Origin: Oscillospiraceae bacterium
Lineage (GTDB): Bacteria; Bacillota; Clostridia; Oscillospirales; Ruminococcaceae
Length of the DNA: 8,761 nt
NCBI GenBank assembly: GCA_019413245.1
Contig: DXNX01000100.1
Span: 1-8,761 of the forward strand
Reading direction: 5' to 3'
Shown: one piece after another, positions 6,416 to 8,761 of the stretch
Layout of the letters: each line of letters starts with the position of its first letter
How positions within the stretch are numbered: the stretch's first letter is position 1
The notes under the pieces: generated by a model
Databases searched by the model: none
What the model was told of the DNA's origin: nothing
Seen by the model: the letters and a program-made list of their open reading frames with translations, nothing else
Translations under genes and position numbers: made by a program

Positions 6416-6424
6416 TTCCCCCTT
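6416..6424 (-). promoter_or_regulatory. Ribosome binding site deciding the GTG start of the response regulator
   Basis: AAGGGGGAA lies 8 nt before the GTG at 6409. It is the only good ribosome binding site near the 5' end of the gene and favours the 225-residue product over the longer frame starting at 6457. Confidence 0.75.
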
Positions 6425-6445
6425 GTGTGCGGCAGTTCTGCTGCT

Positions 6446-6474
6446 ATCATACCGCAAAAAAATTGTTCTGCAAA
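6446..6474 (-). promoter_or_regulatory. Promoter of the response regulator gene
   Basis: On the minus strand TATGAT (6451-6446) matches the -10 consensus at five of six positions, with TTTGCA (6474-6469) 17 bp upstream as a weaker -35. The spacer contains a run of seven T. Transcription would start near 6439, giving a leader of about 30 nt before the GTG. GTTCTGC (plus strand) occurs at 6435-6441 and 6465-6471, exactly 30 bp apart, bracketing the promoter. Confidence 0.5.
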
Positions 6475-6479
6475 GGGGG

Positions 6480-6507
6480 TTGACTTTTCCCGGCAGTTGT
6501 GTATTAT
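6480..6507 (+). promoter_or_regulatory. Promoter of the GntR-ABC operon
   Basis: TTGACT (6480-6485) and TATTAT (6502-6507) are separated by 16 bp, predicting a start near 6514 and a leader of about 36 nt. The -10 box lies inside the left arm of the inverted repeat at 6500-6535. Its -35 box is only 5 bp from the -35 of the divergent response-regulator promoter. Confidence 0.65.
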
Positions 6508-6535
6508 TGTATTAGACAGTTAATACAATAATACA
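6500..6535 (+). promoter_or_regulatory. Perfect inverted-repeat operator, probably for the adjacent GntR repressor
   Basis: TGTATTATTGTATTA (6500-6514) is followed by a 6-bp centre, GACAGT, and the exact reverse complement TAATACAATAATACA (6521-6535). Arms of 15 bp without a mismatch in the promoter of a GntR gene strongly suggest the dimeric operator of that protein. It covers the -10 box and transcription start and ends two bases before the AGGAGG ribosome binding site. Binding would shut off the operon, and inducer would release it. Confidence 0.8.
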
Positions 6536-6549
6536 AAGGAGGTGCCGCG

Positions 6550-6921
6550 ATGGATTGGAACATCGAGGCCGGGCGGCCGGTGTACCTGCAGCTGATCGAG
6601 CAGCTGGAACTGGCCATTGTGACCGGTGTGCTGCCCGCCGGGTCCAAGGTCCCGCCGGTGCGGGAACTGGCTGCGGAGGCCGGGGTCAACCCGAACACCA
6701 TGCAGCGGGCTTTGCAGGAACTGGAAAGCCGGGGGCTGATGAAAAGTCAGCGCACCGCCGGGCGCACCGTATGCGCCGGAGCCGAACAGCTGGACGGACT
6801 GCGCCGCCAGCGGGCCGAGGCCCTGGCTGATGAATTCTGGAAACAGATGCAGGCACTGGGGATCAGTGCCGAGGAAACCGCCGCATTGCTGCGTGCGGCC
6901 GCCGAAAAGGAGAATGTATGA
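6550..6921 (+). CDS. YtrA-type GntR family transcriptional regulator
   Basis: This 123-residue repressor is typical of the short YtrA subfamily. An N-terminal winged helix-turn-helix (about 10-75) includes PVYLQLIEQL, GSKVPPVRELA and the recognition region GVNPNTMQRALQELESRGL. Only about 45 helical residues follow, enough for dimerisation but lacking the large ligand domain of FadR or HutC types. The ATG at 6550 follows AAAGGAGG at 7-nt spacing. Its stop overlaps the next ATG (ATGA), so it is translationally coupled to the ABC ATPase. YtrA-type regulators usually repress their own ABC operon and respond to cell-wall antibiotics or envelope stress. The perfect palindrome over its promoter fits autorepression. 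Confidence 0.94.
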   Translation: MDWNIEAGRPVYLQLIEQLELAIVTGVLPAGSKVPPVRELAAEAGVNPNTMQRALQELESRGLMKSQRTAGRTVCAGAEQLDGLRRQRAEALADEFWKQMQALGISAEETAALLRAAAEKENV

Positions 6922-7619
6922 TGCAAGCAATCTATCAGACCAAAGGGTTGACCAAACGGTACGGCCGCAAAACGGCGCTGGATAATCTGGATTTTGAGGT
7001 GATGCCGGGACGGCTGGTGGGACTGCTGGGCCCCAACGGCAGCGGCAAAACCACGTTGCTGAAGCTATCGGCCGGGCTGCTGCGCCCCACCGCAGGGCAT
7101 GTGTACATCAACGGGCAGGAACCGGGGGTCGCCACCAAGACCATCACCTCCTACCTGCCCGACCGTATGGCTCTGCCGGTGGAAATGCGGGTGGATGATG
7201 TGGTGAATCTGTTCGCGGATTTCTACGAGGATTTCGACATGGTGAAGGCTTCCCACATGCTGGCGGACCTGAAACTGAACCCCCGGCAGCGCATCGGCAC
7301 CATGAGCAAGGGCACCCAGGAGAAGATGGAGCTGTGCCTGGCCATGAGCCGGGCCGCCAAGTTGTACCTGCTGGATGAACCCCTGGGCGGTGTGGACCCG
7401 GCAGCGCGGGAGTATATCCTGAATACCATCCTGCGCAACTACAACGAGGACGCTTCCGTGGTCATCTCCACCCATTTGGTGGAAGATGTGGAGCGGATGC
7501 TGGACGAAGTACTGATTCTGAAAGACGGCCAGCTGTTGAGCCACCGTGCCGTGGATGAGCTGCGGGAAGAAAGCGGCATGAGCCTGGACGAGTATTTCCG
7601 CCATGTGTTCCGCATGTAA
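6918..7619 (+). CDS. ABC transporter ATP-binding protein, YtrB-like
   Basis: This is a 233-residue cytoplasmic ATPase. Walker A is GPNGSGKTT (38-46). The Q-loop region reads SYLPDR, with no Gln. The signature is MSKGTQEKM (129-137), a variant of LSGGQ that is usual in this family. Walker B is LYLLDEP (D153/E154) and the switch His is His186 (STHLVED). The final 40 residues form the short C-terminal tail seen in YtrB-like proteins. The start codon overlaps the GntR stop by 4 bp, with AAGGAG upstream. A second in-frame ATG follows directly (6921), so the first residue is uncertain by one. It should work with the membrane protein encoded at 7647. Whether the pair exports a drug, acts in envelope homeostasis or only signals is not shown. 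Confidence 0.92.
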   Translation: MMQAIYQTKGLTKRYGRKTALDNLDFEVMPGRLVGLLGPNGSGKTTLLKLSAGLLRPTAGHVYINGQEPGVATKTITSYLPDRMALPVEMRVDDVVNLFADFYEDFDMVKASHMLADLKLNPRQRIGTMSKGTQEKMELCLAMSRAAKLYLLDEPLGGVDPAAREYILNTILRNYNEDASVVISTHLVEDVERMLDEVLILKDGQLLSHRAVDELREESGMSLDEYFRHVFRM

Positions 7620-7646
7620 GCCCGAAACGAAAGAGGTGTATCTGCC

Positions 7647-8465
7647 ATGATGAACAAACTTTTGAAATATGAATGTCTGGCTGTGGGGCGGATTCTGGTG
7701 CCCATCTGGGCCGGGACTGCGGTGTTCTCGCTACTGTCGGCCATGATGAGCCGCCTGAACGCTTCCCTGTCCGGTGCGATGGGAACGCCCATCACGTCCG
7801 TGCTGGAATCCTTTTTGCAGCTTGCGACTGCACTGTTTATCTTTGCTTCCATTGCCGCCGGTGTAGTGCTGAACATCCAGCGGTTCTACAAGCTGCTGGG
7901 GGAGCAGGGATACCTGATGTTCAGCCTGCCCGCCGCCCCCTGGCAGCATATGGCTGCCAAGCTGCTGTGTGCCTGCGGCTCCACCATCGCTTCCATTCTG
8001 ATCTCTATCGGCTGTGTATGGATGGCGAACTCCGACGGTGAGGCGGAGACAGCCCAGACCGTTGCGGAACAGTTCACCCTGCAAAGTACCATGGGCACGG
8101 TGTTTCTGGTTCTGCTGGTCGTATTGTCCTTGATTTCCGCGTATCTGTACCTGTATCTGTGCATGGCCATCGGCTCTCACTGGCCCCAGCAGCGGACGCT
8201 GGCCAGCATTGCCACCTACTTTGTGCTGGGCTTCATCCTCCAGATGGTGTCTGTATTCCTGTTTATTGTGGCCGCGATTGTGATGTCCAATCTTCCGCAG
8301 GCGGTTCTGGACGGCTGGACAGGCTTCGTTCTGGAAACAAGCCAGACCAATACGTTCCTCCCCTGGGGCATTGCCTGCGGCGTACTCTTGCTTTTTGTGG
8401 CTGCGGATGCTATCCTGTGGGCAGTGACCCATCACCTGATCAGCAAGCACCTGAATCTGCCCTGA
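7647..8465 (+). CDS. ABC-2-like six-helix membrane protein, partner of the YtrB-like ATPase
   Basis: This is a 272-residue integral membrane protein with about six hydrophobic segments near residues 13-35, 53-77, 101-125, 150-173, 184-212 and 238-262. Between helices 2 and 3 is NIQRFYKLLGEQGYLMFSLP; this FYK...GYL.F.LP pattern recurs in Firmicutes permeases encoded beside YtrA/YtrB genes. The extracytoplasmic stretch at about 126-148 is short and acidic. The start is ATGATG at 7647/7650, after AAGAGGTG at 8-nt spacing and 27 nt after the ATPase stop, so the two are in one operon. The transporter is assumed to be a homodimer with the ATPase, because no second permease gene is present before the terminator. 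The substrate is unknown. Confidence 0.85.
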   Translation: MMNKLLKYECLAVGRILVPIWAGTAVFSLLSAMMSRLNASLSGAMGTPITSVLESFLQLATALFIFASIAAGVVLNIQRFYKLLGEQGYLMFSLPAAPWQHMAAKLLCACGSTIASILISIGCVWMANSDGEAETAQTVAEQFTLQSTMGTVFLVLLVVLSLISAYLYLYLCMAIGSHWPQQRTLASIATYFVLGFILQMVSVFLFIVAAIVMSNLPQAVLDGWTGFVLETSQTNTFLPWGIACGVLLLFVAADAILWAVTHHLISKHLNLP

Positions 8466-8484
8466 CTATAAAAGGAGGATTTAC

Positions 8485-8697
8485 ATGGAAAAACGCCAAT
8501 ATATCTGCCCGAAATGCGGCTGCCAGCAGTATGAGGCCGACCGGTTGCAGGCCACCGGCGGCAACTTTGCCAAGCTGTTCGACGTCCAGAACAAGAAATT
8601 CACCACCATCAGCTGCTGCAACTGCGGCTACACCGAACTCTACCGCGAAGTAGGCGGCGACGGCTGGGATGTGCTGGACTTCTTCATGGGCGGCTGA
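8485..8697 (+). CDS. Small zinc-ribbon protein (DUF2082-like predicted nucleic-acid-binding protein)
   Basis: This 70-residue soluble protein has two cysteine knuckles, CPKC (C8, C11) and CCNC (C44, C47), with further Cys at 13 and 45. The central segment NFAKLFDVQNKKFTTISC matches the small Firmicutes family annotated as Zn-ribbon nucleic-acid-binding proteins (from memory PF09855, COG3478). It should bind one Zn; any nucleic-acid role is predicted, not shown. The ATG at 8485 has a very strong AAAGGAGG site and lies 19 nt after the permease stop, with no promoter or terminator in the gap. It is therefore probably the last gene of the GntR-ABC operon. A perfect terminator follows. Its link to the transporter is not known. 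Confidence 0.88.
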   Translation: MEKRQYICPKCGCQQYEADRLQATGGNFAKLFDVQNKKFTTISCCNCGYTELYREVGGDGWDVLDFFMGG

Positions 8698-8725
8698 GCT
8701 TTCCTGCCAGGCATACAATGCAAAC

Positions 8726-8761
8726 AAAAGGGACGGACCCCCATGGGGGTCCGTCCCTTTT
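8726..8761 (+). terminator. Perfect palindromic terminator, possibly bidirectional
   Basis: AAAAGGGACGGACCCCCA (8726-8743) is followed immediately by its exact reverse complement (8744-8761), centred on CCATGG. The RNA would form a stem of about 16 bp with a CAUG loop, ending in U's. It lies 28 nt after the zinc-ribbon stop. The A run on the left makes it usable from the opposite direction as well, by a convergent gene beyond the edge. The T tract may continue past the window. Confidence 0.92.

Noticed and set aside
6410..6457. A longer response regulator starting at ATG 6457
   Set aside because: The added 16 residues are unlike a receiver N-terminus. The predicted -10 box (6451-6446) lies within this stretch, and the ribosome binding site at 6424-6416 points to the GTG at 6409.
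7731..8450. A 239-codon minus-strand open frame
   Set aside because: It is antisense to the six-helix membrane protein; the hydrophobic pattern of the plus strand is coherent, while this frame is polar and domain-free.
1..8761. Search for insertion sequences, attachment sites, tRNA, rRNA and CRISPR arrays
   Set aside because: No transposase or integrase motifs, terminal repeats, tRNA cloverleaf, rRNA stretches or regularly spaced long repeats were recognised by eye. A tRNAscan, Infernal/Rfam and ISfinder run would be decisive.

Overview
The window reads as chromosomal DNA from a GC-rich member of the Firmicutes. The best guess is a gut Oscillospiraceae/Ruminococcaceae lineage of the Faecalibacterium-Subdoligranulum-Gemmiger type. 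This is inferred from GC-rich coding sequence, strong AGGAGG/AAGGGGG ribosome binding sites, TTGACA/TATAAT promoters, and several low-GC-Firmicutes families (YtrA-type GntR, YtrB-like ATPase, DUF2082-type zinc ribbon). No phage, transposon, tRNA, rRNA or CRISPR array was seen. Coding density is high and nearly every gap holds a promoter, operator or terminator.

Left block (1-2877, minus strand): a spermidine/putrescine ABC importer operon in the order potA-potB-potC. potC is cut by the window edge; the substrate-binding protein PotD is expected just beyond it. The operon has a consensus promoter (TTGACA, 16 bp, TATAAT) and a leader of about 184 nt. The leader holds an inverted repeat at the transcription start, a 10-bp helix that could hide the potA ribosome binding site, and a 27-codon Arg-rich reading frame that overlaps the potA start.

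Middle block (2955-6451, minus strand): a two-component system split around an ABC exporter. The order is an OmpR-family response regulator, then a BcrA/LanF-like ATPase, a six-helix permease and a histidine kinase with a single N-terminal membrane anchor. Three perfectly phased 11-bp direct repeats lie between the regulator gene and the ATPase, immediately upstream of a candidate -10 box. They look like a PhoB/OmpR-type binding site through which the regulator would activate the exporter-kinase operon. A strong hairpin terminator ends the kinase gene. The arrangement resembles antimicrobial-peptide resistance or bacteriocin self-immunity modules.

Right block (6480-8761, plus strand): a YtrA-type GntR repressor, a YtrB-like ATPase, a six-helix membrane protein and a small zinc-ribbon protein, closed by a perfect 36-bp palindromic terminator. 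The repressor promoter overlaps a perfect 15-bp-arm inverted repeat, which is very likely its own operator. This operon and the response-regulator gene are divergent: their -35 boxes are about 5 bp apart, so the two promoters probably compete for RNA polymerase. Two envelope-stress or antibiotic-response exporter systems therefore sit back to back with a shared control region.
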